Below the pieces are notes generated by a model. That model made no database searches and was not told the origin of the DNA. It saw only the letters and a list, made by a program, of their open reading frames with translations. A stretch of DNA of 43,199 nt from Clostridia bacterium. Lineage in GTDB: Bacteria; Bacillota; Clostridia; UBA1212; UBA1255. Numbering within the stretch: the stretch's first letter is position 1; every line of letters starts with the position of its first letter. The translations under genes were made by a program, and so were the position numbers. The stretch lies in contig JAFWZX010000004.1 in the NCBI GenBank assembly GCA_017517275.1, forward strand, positions 1 through 43,199, read 5' to 3'. Shown here piece after piece: positions 17,101 to 23,722 of this stretch.

Positions 17101-17745
17101 ATCTTTGGCGGCGACGGATGGGCTTACGATATCGGATTCGGCGGCGTAGACCACGTACTTGCTTCAGGTGAAAATATCAACATCATGGTATTCGATACAG
17201 AAGTTTACTCTAATACAGGTGGTCAGGCTTCCAAGGCAAGCCAGATCGGTCAGGTAGCACAGTTTGCTGCTGCCGGTAAAGCAATCGGCAAGAAAAACTT
17301 AGCACAAATTGCTATGTCATACGGTTACGTATACGTTGCACAGATTGCTATGGGTGCTGATATGAACCAGACAATCAAAGCACTTCAAGAAGCTGAAGCT
17401 TACAACGGACCTTCACTTATCATCGGTTATGCTCCTTGTGAGATGCACGGTGTCAAAGGTGGTATGTCCAACTGTCAGGCAGAAATGAAGAAGGCAGTTG
17501 CTTGCGGTTACTGGCAGACATTCAGATTTAACCCGGCTGCCAAGGCAGAAGGTAAGAATCCTCTTACGATTGATTGCAAGGCTCCTACAGAGAGTTATAA
17601 AGACTTTATCTTAAGCGAGACACGTTATAGCCGTCTTGTTCAGTCTTTCCCTGAAAGAGCAGAGGAACTTTTCGAAGCAGCACAAATCAATGCAAAAGAA
17701 AAGTACGAAAATCTTGTAAAGCAAGCTGAACTTTATAACAACTGA
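14182..17745 (+). CDS. nifJ: Pyruvate:ferredoxin (flavodoxin) oxidoreductase
   Basis: A single-chain PFOR of 1187 residues, the usual length. Order: N-terminal pyrimidine-binding domain (YPITPSSVMAE near residue 30), a middle gamma domain, a ferredoxin-like domain with two CxxCxxCxxxCP motifs (CIQCNQCAYVCP near residue 695 and CMGCNLCVNVCP near 752), then the TPP-binding domain with GCAGCAETSYARL near 820 and GGDGWAYDIGFGG near 976. It oxidises pyruvate to acetyl-CoA and CO2 and reduces ferredoxin or flavodoxin, a key step in anaerobic metabolism. All iron-sulfur Cys residues look intact. AAAGGAG lies inside the end of the transketolase gene. Codon use is strongly biased, as expected for a highly expressed enzyme. 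Confidence 0.97.
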   Translation: MARRKISMDGNTAAAHVSYAFTEVASIYPITPSSVMAELTDSWSATGLKNIFGDEVKVIEMQSEAGAAGTVHGSLAAGALTTTYTASQGLLLMIPNMYKIAGELLPCVIHVSARCVASHALNIFGDHSDVYACRQTGFAMMANTNAQEVMDLGAVAHLSAIKGKVPFLNFFDGFRTSHEISKIEAWDYEDLKEMIDQDALADFRKHALNPESPALRGSAENGDIFFQHREACNKYYDALPAIVEEYMDKVNAKIGTNYKLFNYYGAPDADRVIVAMGSICDVIEEVIDYMNANGEKVGLVKVRLYRPFCADRLIAAIPSTCKKIAVLDRTKEPGSLGEPLYLDVVAALATNGIDAKVVGGRYGLGSKDTPPQSVFAVYENLKAAQPKNSFTIGIVDDVTNLSLEENVKVDTSPAGTISCKFWGLGGDGTVGANKNSIKIIGDHTDKFIQAYFQYDSKKTGGITISHLRFGDAPIKSSYYVTKANFVACHNPSYLVKGYKIVNDVKPGGIFLLNCQWTPEEIEEHMPAEAKRYIAENNVQFYVVNAIDKAREIGMGKRTNTILQSAFFALANILPIDEAIGYMKAAAKKSYMKKGEAVVEMNYKAIDAGVDAIVKIDVPASWKDATDDKAEAAVEGKRADLVKFVKTVLRPVSAMNGDALPVSAFVDYVDGQFPQGSAAYEKRGVAVDVPEWIPENCIQCNQCAYVCPHATIRPFAMNSEEAANAPASTKMVQMKGKGCEEYQFTMSISPLDCMGCNLCVNVCPSKTKALKMVPQESQLDQQAAFDYAVATVTKKPTSFSDFSVKGSQFNQPLLEFSGSCAGCAETSYARLITQLFGERMYISNATGCSSIWGGSAPATPYTVNRDSGRGPAWANSLFEDNAEHGLGMYLGQKTIRNRLIGYVKELVEKLSDDNKKAIAQAYLDTVEDGAANEKATKALVEMLENCGCTAECPCFELKNKILAEKKYLSKKSVWIFGGDGWAYDIGFGGVDHVLASGENINIMVFDTEVYSNTGGQASKASQIGQVAQFAAAGKAIGKKNLAQIAMSYGYVYVAQIAMGADMNQTIKALQEAEAYNGPSLIIGYAPCEMHGVKGGMSNCQAEMKKAVACGYWQTFRFNPAAKAEGKNPLTIDCKAPTESYKDFILSETRYSRLVQSFPERAEELFEAAQINAKEKYENLVKQAELYNN

Positions 17746-17766
17746 TTTTATTTACAGTAGAAAAAA

Positions 17767-17782
17767 GCTGCCGACGGGCAGC
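17767..17782 (+). terminator. GC-rich hairpin after PFOR
   Basis: GCTGCC at 17767-17772 pairs with GGCAGC at 17777-17782 around a GACG loop. There is no T-tract behind it, so it may protect the 3' end or cause pausing rather than terminate. Confidence 0.45.
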
Positions 17783-17814
17783 GGTCCAATAAAACAAATA
17801 ATAATGTTTTCGGG

Positions 17815-17843
17815 AAGCGGTATGAGTAATCATGCCGCTTTTA
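17815..17843 (+). terminator. Terminator-like hairpin after PFOR
   Basis: AAGCGGTATGA at 17815-17825 pairs with TCATGCCGCTT at 17830-17840 (one G-T wobble), followed by a short T run. It probably ends the rpiB-transketolase-PFOR transcript. Confidence 0.6.
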
Positions 17844-18098
17844 CGTTTATAACGTCATAAGTGACTTGGACTGGTGTGGAAAAGTGTAAGTAGGTAAAAT
17901 TTAAGTCATATGCATACAGAAAGGTAGTTAAACCATGCCAAGTAATAACAGTAAATATTCGACTGTTTGATTACAAAATAAATATCATTTAAAACAAACG
18001 ACTATAATATCTTAAAATAAGTATTGACATATTGTACTATATATGGATTAATATGTAATTGAAAAGAAGTGCAAGACTTATAAATAGAATATAGAATC
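17844..18098. other. Left border of the accessory island, non-coding
   Basis: These 255 bases are A/T-rich and have stops in all frames I followed. A candidate promoter (TTGACA at 18024-18029, weak ATTAAT 17 bases later) points toward the next gene. An inverted pair TGCAAGA/TCTTGCA spans 18071-18105. I looked for, and did not find, the missing N-terminal half of the hydrolase whose tail follows. Confidence 0.45.
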
Positions 18099-18827
18099 TT
18101 GCATTACAAGTATCTTGATATGAAGAAGCAACCTCTTGTTTTCGAAAATATTATGAAAGGTGTTGAACTTCTTTATGCGTCGAACAATGGTGACGGTACA
18201 GTATTACTACATAGCGCTGGATGTGGATCACCGGATTATATCTTTGAAGGTGTAGGGCATGTAGGTTTAGTAAAAAACGCAGAGGTTATAGCGCAAATTG
18301 CAACAATCATTAATAGTACCTATGATAATCAAGTAAACCTTAATATGTTATCTGATGATAGTGTGTCGTTACAAACAAAGCAAGTTACTAGTAAAATGAT
18401 TTCTGAAAAAATCATAATTAATGAAAAAGGTTGGATAGAAGGCCTTGATAACCGCAGAATCATCATATACGCGGCACGTGATAGCATTGTGTATTGTGAA
18501 GGTAAGGAAATAACAGTAAAAGATGAAATAGCATATGACAGCAATAACAACAAAGTGGGAAGTGTATGGACTTTAGGTTCTAAAAATCAAAGGGTATATG
18601 TTCTAAATAATGGCAACTATAGTGTTAGTAGAACGACAAAGTTTAAAGTTGAATATATTAACGCAGGCTATTATCAACAAATTGTGGAATATTCCATATC
18701 CGATAATTACCATACTTTGATTACGATTCCTGATTTTAGTGTGTTTAGCACTATTTCAAACGATGTAATAGACGGCGTTACCGTAGATGTAGCTTCCGTA
18801 GATGAGATAAACCAAATGAATAGTTAA
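18099..18827 (+). CDS. C-terminal remnant of an LCAT-like alpha/beta hydrolase (probably 5'-truncated)
   Basis: The open frame encodes 242 residues. Near the start, NNGDGTVLLHSAG followed by GVGHVGLVKNAEVIAQIATII resembles the region that carries the catalytic Asp (GDGTV) and His (H before LV-x-N) in LCAT-type acyltransferases and secreted lipases. The remaining 170 residues look like beta-rich extracellular domain. The nucleophile Ser motif and everything before it are absent, the frame starts only at a TTG, and there is no ribosome binding site. I read this as the tail of a lost, larger secreted enzyme. All three Asp-Val or Tyr-Val pairs use NAT codons, unlike the housekeeping genes. Confidence 0.6.
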   Translation: MHYKYLDMKKQPLVFENIMKGVELLYASNNGDGTVLLHSAGCGSPDYIFEGVGHVGLVKNAEVIAQIATIINSTYDNQVNLNMLSDDSVSLQTKQVTSKMISEKIIINEKGWIEGLDNRRIIIYAARDSIVYCEGKEITVKDEIAYDSNNNKVGSVWTLGSKNQRVYVLNNGNYSVSRTTKFKVEYINAGYYQQIVEYSISDNYHTLITIPDFSVFSTISNDVIDGVTVDVASVDEINQMNS

Positions 18828-18842
18828 TTAAGGAGTTTTTTT

Positions 18843-19214
18843 ATGAATATGATTATGTATTTTATATCTGTGGTTATGTATGATGCACGCTTGGTAGACT
18901 ATAATATGATTATAGCAATGCTTTTTGGGGGAGCAATTATATATTTTGTAGCACAATTACTAATTAATCTTTTTTTTGAGAAGCGTATTTTCAAGTTAAT
19001 ACCAACATTCCTTTTTGCTGTTGATATTTTGTATTTTTGTATTCGTACTGCTCTGTTTTACATTGATAATGGCTTATGGGGCGCATTCTTGGTGCTAAGT
19101 GGTATTTCAGTAATGTTTTCTCTTATTGCTATAGGCTTTGCTTTCTTAAATTCGTTTATGATTAAGTTTATAATAAAAAAACGAAAAGATAGAAACCTTG
19201 CTATAAACGAGTAG
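18843..19214 (+). CDS. Three-helix membrane protein, unknown function (paralogue at 22647)
   Basis: A 123-residue hydrophobic protein with three to four predicted helices (MIIAMLFGGAIIYFVAQLLI; IPTFLFAVDILYFCIRTALF; AFLVLSGISVMFSLIAIGF) and a basic C-terminus. AAGGAG precedes the ATG at good spacing. It aligns by eye with the protein at 22647-23030: both have GG-x-I-x5-Q-L-I, a basic F-K-x-I-P turn, and V-D-I/F-x-Y/S-x-C-I before another hydrophobic segment. No family is recognised. Confidence 0.65.
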   Translation: MNMIMYFISVVMYDARLVDYNMIIAMLFGGAIIYFVAQLLINLFFEKRIFKLIPTFLFAVDILYFCIRTALFYIDNGLWGAFLVLSGISVMFSLIAIGFAFLNSFMIKFIIKKRKDRNLAINE

Positions 19215-19281
19215 GTATTACACACTAAACACCGCTCTTTCATTTTTAGGCAAAAAAATCGCTGACATTATTTTAAGCGAT

Positions 19282-19509
19282 GTGAAAATATTAGATTCTG
19301 GTACTTACGTACAATATTATGTAACGGAAAAAGGAACAATATATCATGATGTTGAGATTGCAAATTATCATGGATATAGAGTTTTTGGCAAAAAACCTTT
19401 TAAATATACAAAAACAACTACATATATATTTTGCGAACAAGGTATTTTTGTAGGCTTTTCATCTTATACAGATGAGTATCTTGCTGAACGATATAAAAAT
19501 CATCATTAA
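19282..19509 (+). CDS. Short ORF, probable 3' fragment of a lost gene
   Basis: The frame is open from about 19207, but no ATG is present; GTG at 19282 is the first plausible start and lacks a clear ribosome binding site. The peptide (about 75 residues, with DSGTYVQYYVTEKGTIYHD and FCEQGIFVGFSS) looks like a beta-rich protein end. Reading upstream adds FLGKKIADIILSDV without a start, which suggests truncation. It lies directly before the zinc-ribbon membrane gene, in the position that intact secreted proteins occupy in the other copies of this arrangement. Confidence 0.4.
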   Translation: MKILDSGTYVQYYVTEKGTIYHDVEIANYHGYRVFGKKPFKYTKTTTYIFCEQGIFVGFSSYTDEYLAERYKNHH

Positions 19510-19549
19510 AAAATAAATGTGGAAACATGTGAGAAAGATGGTGAAAACA

Positions 19550-19906
19550 ATGTGTAAACATCGACCGAGTATTTTTGATTATTGGCGCGTACAGATCAAA
19601 GGAACAGGAATGCGAAAACGTATCGCGTCTTGGGAGTTTTCTTGTAAAAATTGTGGGGCTAATATTAGACTGACAACTAAGTGTATTACAGCGAAATTTA
19701 TTGAAAATATAATATTGTTTTTTGGTTCCACACGCATTGGGCGCTTAAATAGGTATATTTTCAGTTTATTAGTAAAACAAAGTGTTTACGATAAATTTAT
19801 ATATAGGCTTCTTTTCGATGTTATTTTAACTCTCATAACAATCTTATTAGTTGATAGCATATTCTTCTTTTTCATGAAGTTTGAAGAAGTAGAAAAGATA
19901 GAGTAA
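19550..19906 (+). CDS. CxHRP...CxxC membrane protein, copy 1
   Basis: A protein of about 118 residues. It starts MCKHRPSIFDYW, has a second Cys pair in FSCKNCG near residue 28, then two hydrophobic segments in the C-terminal half, ending with a conserved DSIFFFFMKFEEVE. The N-terminal Cys-x-His plus Cys-x2-Cys could bind one zinc ion. I chose the ATG at 19550 because it gives the same start as the paralogue at 23723; an in-frame ATG at 19517 would add 11 residues. The copies share CxHRP, CKxCG, TAKFIExIIL, LLVK and DSxFFxFxKxE. Function unknown. Confidence 0.68.
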   Translation: MCKHRPSIFDYWRVQIKGTGMRKRIASWEFSCKNCGANIRLTTKCITAKFIENIILFFGSTRIGRLNRYIFSLLVKQSVYDKFIYRLLFDVILTLITILLVDSIFFFFMKFEEVEKIE

Positions 19907-19922
19907 CACTGGAGGGGCAGAC

Positions 19923-20040
19923 GTAAACATTTATGACAGCTATGGCAAAACAGCTTGCGATTATGATATGATATTGAAGGCAACTATGCAGAAATAGCAG
20001 ACTTGTTACACTTTTATGTTGATAAGTTTTCTGTAAAAAT
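19923..20040 (+). pseudogene. Ankyrin-repeat-like remnant with frameshift
   Basis: Two short frames read NIYDSYGKTACDYDMILK and, shifted by two, GNYAEIADLLHFYVDKF. Joined, they resemble one ankyrin repeat (D-x-YGKTA-x-DY...N-x-x-E-I-x-x-LL). No start is present. A second decayed ankyrin-like stretch lies at 21187-21400. Confidence 0.4.
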
Positions 20041-20055
20041 TCTGGAGTGATAATA

Positions 20056-20787
20056 TTGAAAAGGTTTTTCATTAGAGTTTATGTGATTATTTTTCTGACA
20101 TTTCATGCACTTGTTATCCCGGCAAGTGCATGGAATGATAATCTTATGGAAAAAGATGGTGATATGCAACTTAAGGTTTGGAATAATTCAAATATAAAAA
20201 TTATATCCACAGAAAAAACAGTAGATGAATATCATAGTAGATTTTCTTCTTTTGACGTTTCCGAGGACGGGGATTATTTAATAGGGATAAACACGATGTT
20301 CAAAGATAGAATACTTATGATTAATCATGAAGACATGAAAGTGACAGAATTCAGAATTAATTCAGAAGGTACTTTTTTCGTCAACTGGAATGGAGAAAAC
20401 ATCCAGGTATTATTTGTCAGAGGGAACATAGTTGTTGAATTTACAAAAAAAGGAAAACTGATAGCTGTATATGATGCAACGAAAGACTTTCAATATTCAA
20501 AAAAACATAGTATAACTGTTGACGGCACTGAATATTACAGCGCTTCAAAAACTCCTTTGCTTAATATAGTGAATGAAGATTCGTCTCTTTTGATTCAAAA
20601 TATAAACGGTAAAGAAACGATAATATACGATGGAACAATAGGCCACGTTTTATCTGTGGCAATCTTTATTATATTATTCCATTTGATTGTATTGGCGTTT
20701 GTTTTTGCGTTTGTAAAAATTTCTCGAAGAAAAAAAACGATAGAGGACGTTATGAATGCAGACCTTTATAAATACATGGGGAGATAG
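20056..20787 (+). CDS. Secreted membrane-anchored protein of unknown function
   Basis: A 243-residue protein with a signal peptide (MKRFFIRVYVIIFLTF, likely cleavage after PASA), a beta-rich extracellular middle of about 170 residues (SSFDVSEDGDYLIGIN; RILMINHEDMKVTEF; NIVVEFTKKGKLIAVYD), and a C-terminal transmembrane helix (VAIFIILFHLIVLAFVFAFV) with a basic tail. The middle reads like two or three propeller-type blades, too few for a whole propeller. I chose the TTG at 20056, 8 bases after GGAG; the GTG at 20047 overlaps that element. It ends 4 bases before the second CxHRP gene, so the two are probably coupled. Confidence 0.68.
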   Translation: MKRFFIRVYVIIFLTFHALVIPASAWNDNLMEKDGDMQLKVWNNSNIKIISTEKTVDEYHSRFSSFDVSEDGDYLIGINTMFKDRILMINHEDMKVTEFRINSEGTFFVNWNGENIQVLFVRGNIVVEFTKKGKLIAVYDATKDFQYSKKHSITVDGTEYYSASKTPLLNIVNEDSSLLIQNINGKETIIYDGTIGHVLSVAIFIILFHLIVLAFVFAFVKISRRKKTIEDVMNADLYKYMGR

Positions 20788-20791
20788 AAAT

Positions 20792-21169
20792 ATGAATAAA
20801 ACAGGAACGCAAGCTTGTAAACATAGACCTGGCTTTTTTGAATATCAACGCAAAGTAAGAAATAAATTTCAGATACAAAATATTTCTGCGTTGAGATTTA
20901 AGTGCATAAAGTGTAGTAAAACTATAAAAATTCATTCTAAAAGCGCGATGATTCCGATGATAGGAAGATTTATTGCGGTTGTGCTATTTCCAATCTTGAT
21001 TTTTCCCGTGAAGAAAATAATCACAATGCCGATTCCGTTTGAGCTTGATAAATTCATAGAAGGAATAAGTAGATTTTTATGTATATTCATTTTATTGACA
21101 GTATACATTACGCTTTTGGATTTTTGTTTTTACTTGCATATAACTTTTCAAGATGAGCACGAGACTTAA
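20792..21169 (+). CDS. CxHRP...CxxC membrane protein, copy 2 (divergent)
   Basis: A 125-residue protein with CKHRPGFFEY near residue 9, FKCIKCSKTIK near residue 37, and two hydrophobic segments (FIAVVLFPILIFPV; FLCIFILLTVYITLLDFCFYL). The four candidate zinc ligands (Cys, His, Cys, Cys) match copies 1 and 3, but the membrane half has diverged strongly. The ATG at 20792 follows GGGGAG; an earlier in-frame ATG at 20756 lies inside the preceding gene. It directly follows the secreted protein ending at 20787. Confidence 0.66.
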   Translation: MNKTGTQACKHRPGFFEYQRKVRNKFQIQNISALRFKCIKCSKTIKIHSKSAMIPMIGRFIAVVLFPILIFPVKKIITMPIPFELDKFIEGISRFLCIFILLTVYITLLDFCFYLHITFQDEHET

Positions 21170-21186
21170 TCGGCCGAGGATAGAAG

Positions 21187-21400
21187 GTTGACGTTGTTCC
21201 GAATATGATTTTTGGGAATAGCCCTGATGATTCAACAACAATTTTAGATCGCGCAATAACGTGTTTCAAATAAGGAGGTTTTAGATGAAAAGAAGTGAGT
21301 GTATTTTTTGAAGATACTCCAAGAATACCACTAAAGGCTGCTCGCGAAAAAAATGATGTTGAAATGGTAAAATTGCCTATAAAATACGGGACCTACCTAT
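21187..21400 (+). pseudogene. Ankyrin-repeat-like gene remnant
   Basis: One frame reads PNMIFGNSPDDSTTILDRAI and stops. A second reads TPRIPLKAAREKNDVEMVKL then IKYG and stops. Both look like ankyrin repeats (PN...T-x-L-x-x-A; TPL-x-x-A...E-x-VK-L-I-x-YG), broken by stops and shifts. No intact gene can be assembled. Confidence 0.45.
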
Positions 21401-21499
21401 CGTTCATATAATCGTACGGAGAAAGGGACAGATCCACGAGTATACGCCGGAAAGAGAACTATTGTTGTATACTATTTAGGTCCGGAAGTGACAAATTGA
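21388..21499 (+). pseudogene. Short 3' gene fragment
   Basis: An open frame without a start reads PTYRSYNRTEKGTDPRVYAG, then KRTIVVYYLGPEVTN and a stop. It lies directly before the lipoprotein gene at 21517. It looks like the end of a lost protein; I do not recognise which. Confidence 0.3.
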
Positions 21500-21516
21500 A
21501 AGGAGTGAAGTACGGT

Positions 21517-22557
21517 ATGGCTAAGAAAATGTTGATTATCGGAATGCTTTTTATAACAATTTTTATGTGTTCGTGCATAAATCTGATTGGACCCATGATG
21601 ACTCCTTGGAAACAGGTAGATACGTATTGGGAATCTGAAGATGGAAATATTTGGTTTTATATAACACGAGACTTCTTTGCAGTAGGTGAAATAACCATGG
21701 AAGGTGTGTCTCAGCCGGCTATATTTAGCGGAGCCGATATTTCCTCAGGAATTAGTGTTGCTCAGCAAGGAGCCTTTTCTGATGGCAGAAGTGAATATTG
21801 GGCTGACTATTGGTTAGGTCATTACTCATTGATATCAAAGGATTCTTTTTACGTTGAGGTAGAAGCAAGCGTCTTCTTTTCAAATGGAGATAAAATTAAG
21901 TTTCACAAAATAGATAATCCGGACAAGACATTCAATTTAAATCTTGATGAAATAATAAGGAATGAAAACTCATTAGAAGAAGTTCAACATAAGCAATACA
22001 GTTTAGAACAATTGACTACATTTTTCGGTGAGTATCCAAAAAACGAAGAGCTTGTGTACAACAACAAAGTGTGGAGGGATTGGCAAATCTTTTGCTATAA
22101 TAGATTTAAAGCAATGAGCGTATTGCTGGACATAGGAGTCATGAGAAAAGTAGAAGACGTATACTACTGTGCTTTTGACGTGGAGGAAGGAGGTATGTAT
22201 TACGTTTTTTGGACGGACTATTTCAACGATAAAAATCCTCTGCCGATATACAACGTGCATATTTCGGATCTCAAAGACAGCAGTGCGTTTGTAGGATTGA
22301 TGCCCGGAACAAATACGGCTGCTGACGTTATTGCTATAAGTAACGCAACAGAGCTGCAATTTGCCGATAATGGTAATACCATATCTTACACGCTGTTAAA
22401 AGACGGGAAAATATTGAAGGTTATATATGAAGAATGTGAAGAGATTACTTCAAGGGATGATCTGATAATAAATAGTATAGAAGAAGTTGATAAACAAGAA
22501 TGTTTATCTGTCTCTTTCTTATCTAAAATATTTGAAAAAGATTTATTGGTGCCGTAA
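21517..22557 (+). CDS. Lipoprotein of unknown function
   Basis: A 346-residue lipoprotein: MAKKMLIIGMLFITIF then lipobox MCSC. The mature part is rich in Trp, Tyr and Asp. Its first 110 residues (WESEDGNIWFYITRDFFAVG) resemble a small beta-barrel domain often seen in clostridial lipoproteins; the remainder has no family I recognise. The ATG at 21517 follows AAGGAG; a TTG at 21496 precedes that element and is less likely. All six Asp/Asn/Tyr-Val pairs use NAC codons, as in the housekeeping genes, so this gene looks better adapted to the genome than its neighbours. Confidence 0.72.
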   Translation: MAKKMLIIGMLFITIFMCSCINLIGPMMTPWKQVDTYWESEDGNIWFYITRDFFAVGEITMEGVSQPAIFSGADISSGISVAQQGAFSDGRSEYWADYWLGHYSLISKDSFYVEVEASVFFSNGDKIKFHKIDNPDKTFNLNLDEIIRNENSLEEVQHKQYSLEQLTTFFGEYPKNEELVYNNKVWRDWQIFCYNRFKAMSVLLDIGVMRKVEDVYYCAFDVEEGGMYYVFWTDYFNDKNPLPIYNVHISDLKDSSAFVGLMPGTNTAADVIAISNATELQFADNGNTISYTLLKDGKILKVIYEECEEITSRDDLIINSIEEVDKQECLSVSFLSKIFEKDLLVP

Positions 22558-22646
22558 GATTTATGTATTTGTTTTAGGAAGTCAACTTACCATACAAATT
22601 GCTTCAATAGAAAAAATCAATAGTCTTAATGAATAGGAGGCTTAAT

Positions 22647-23030
22647 ATGTTTGCATTATTGTTCGTTGTTTGGTTCTGTCTAGGTTATAACATATATATA
22701 TGGTGGTTTTCTGAACCGATGTTAATGTGGTTTTACTTATTATGCGGTGGATTTATTTTCCTTTACGTAATACAACTAATTCTTTGCCTGCTTGTGAAAG
22801 AAAGATTTATAAAATTTATTCCTTCAATTATTGAGTCAGTGGATTTTATTTCTTGCATAATACTTTTTTATCCTGATATTTCTGAGTATGATGTGTTTAG
22901 TATTTGGGCAAGAATATTTGTGATAAGTGTTATTTTTACTTATGTGATATCTATGGGTCTCGCGTTTATGACTTTTTCTATCGGCGAAGCGGTGTTTGAC
23001 AAGAACCAAGGGAAGATGAAAAACAGATAA
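22647..23030 (+). CDS. Three-helix membrane protein, paralogue of the one at 18843
   Basis: A 127-residue hydrophobic protein with helices at MFALLFVVWFCLGYNIYIWW, MWFYLLCGGFIFLYVIQLIL, VDFISCIILFY and IFVISVIFTYVISMGLAFM. I chose the ATG at 22647, preceded by AGGAGG; the earlier ATG at 22629 lies before that element. It shares the GG...QLI, F-x-KFIPS and VDF-x-x-C-I pattern with the protein at 18843-19214. Both lie upstream of a CxHRP gene, with one other gene or fragment between. Confidence 0.66.
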   Translation: MFALLFVVWFCLGYNIYIWWFSEPMLMWFYLLCGGFIFLYVIQLILCLLVKERFIKFIPSIIESVDFISCIILFYPDISEYDVFSIWARIFVISVIFTYVISMGLAFMTFSIGEAVFDKNQGKMKNR

Positions 23031-23046
23031 ATAGCCTAAAAATATG

Positions 23047-23072
23047 GGGCGGTTTGAGAAATCAAGCCGTCC
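23047..23072 (+). terminator. Hairpin between island genes
   Basis: GGGCGGTTTG at 23047-23056 pairs with CAAGCCGTCC at 23063-23072 (ten pairs with two G-T). The T run behind it is interrupted, so termination may be partial. Confidence 0.5.
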
Positions 23073-23101
23073 TTGACTTTTGCAGGATTTTATAGTATAG
23101 T
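23073..23101 (+). promoter_or_regulatory. Promoter for the lipoprotein-CxHRP pair
   Basis: TTGACT at 23073-23078 and TATAGT at 23096-23101, spaced by 17 bases, lie 41 bases upstream of the lipoprotein start and immediately after a terminator-like hairpin. This defines the last two island genes as a separate unit. Confidence 0.65.
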
Positions 23102-23142
23102 CACATTAATTCAAAGCGACAAATAAAAAGCGAGGTAACAAT

Positions 23143-23682
23143 ATGAAAAAATCAGTTGCTTTAGACTTATTAGTTGTCATTTTATTCATGACTACACTTT
23201 TAACATCTTGCAGCAAAATATTGTATCAACATTTATCAAATCCTAAATTATATGATGAATTTTCTATGATAGTTAAAGGGTTTGAATACTGGGATGCTGA
23301 CACTAAAAAGCAAGGGGTATACACAACCGATATAGAACTTGATGAATCAGACACAGTATATATAGTGGTCTATTGCGATTCACGCGAAACTTTTATTAAC
23401 TTTTACGGCGGCATTGCTGATTGGATGACCGATGAAATGATAAGTGAAGAATATATTTATTTAAAAGTCTGTAAAGAAAACAACGATGTTTTGATTTCAA
23501 ATGATTTTTACGGTGAAATCAGTTCGGGGGATAATATTATAGTTTCTGCAACGCATTTTGTATTTTTTGATAAAACCCAGACATTTATGTGTAGTTTGAA
23601 AACCGAAAATAAACTCTATCTTGATTTTGACGAAGGGTTGTCAAACATTGTGAAAATGATGGAGGCTGAGAATAAAAAGTAA
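23143..23682 (+). CDS. Small lipoprotein of unknown function
   Basis: A 179-residue lipoprotein: MKKSVALDLLVVILFMTT then lipobox LTSC. The mature part is acidic and probably beta-rich, for example DTVYIVVYCDSRETFINFYG and IIVSATHFVFFDKT. No family is recognised. GAGGT precedes the ATG. It is followed after 40 bases by the third CxHRP gene, each with its own ribosome binding site, and both are likely transcribed from the promoter at 23073-23101. Confidence 0.7.
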   Translation: MKKSVALDLLVVILFMTTLLTSCSKILYQHLSNPKLYDEFSMIVKGFEYWDADTKKQGVYTTDIELDESDTVYIVVYCDSRETFINFYGGIADWMTDEMISEEYIYLKVCKENNDVLISNDFYGEISSGDNIIVSATHFVFFDKTQTFMCSLKTENKLYLDFDEGLSNIVKMMEAENKK

Positions 23683-23722
23683 CTATAGTCAAGTAAGTAG
23701 ACACAAAAAAAGGAGTCATGAA

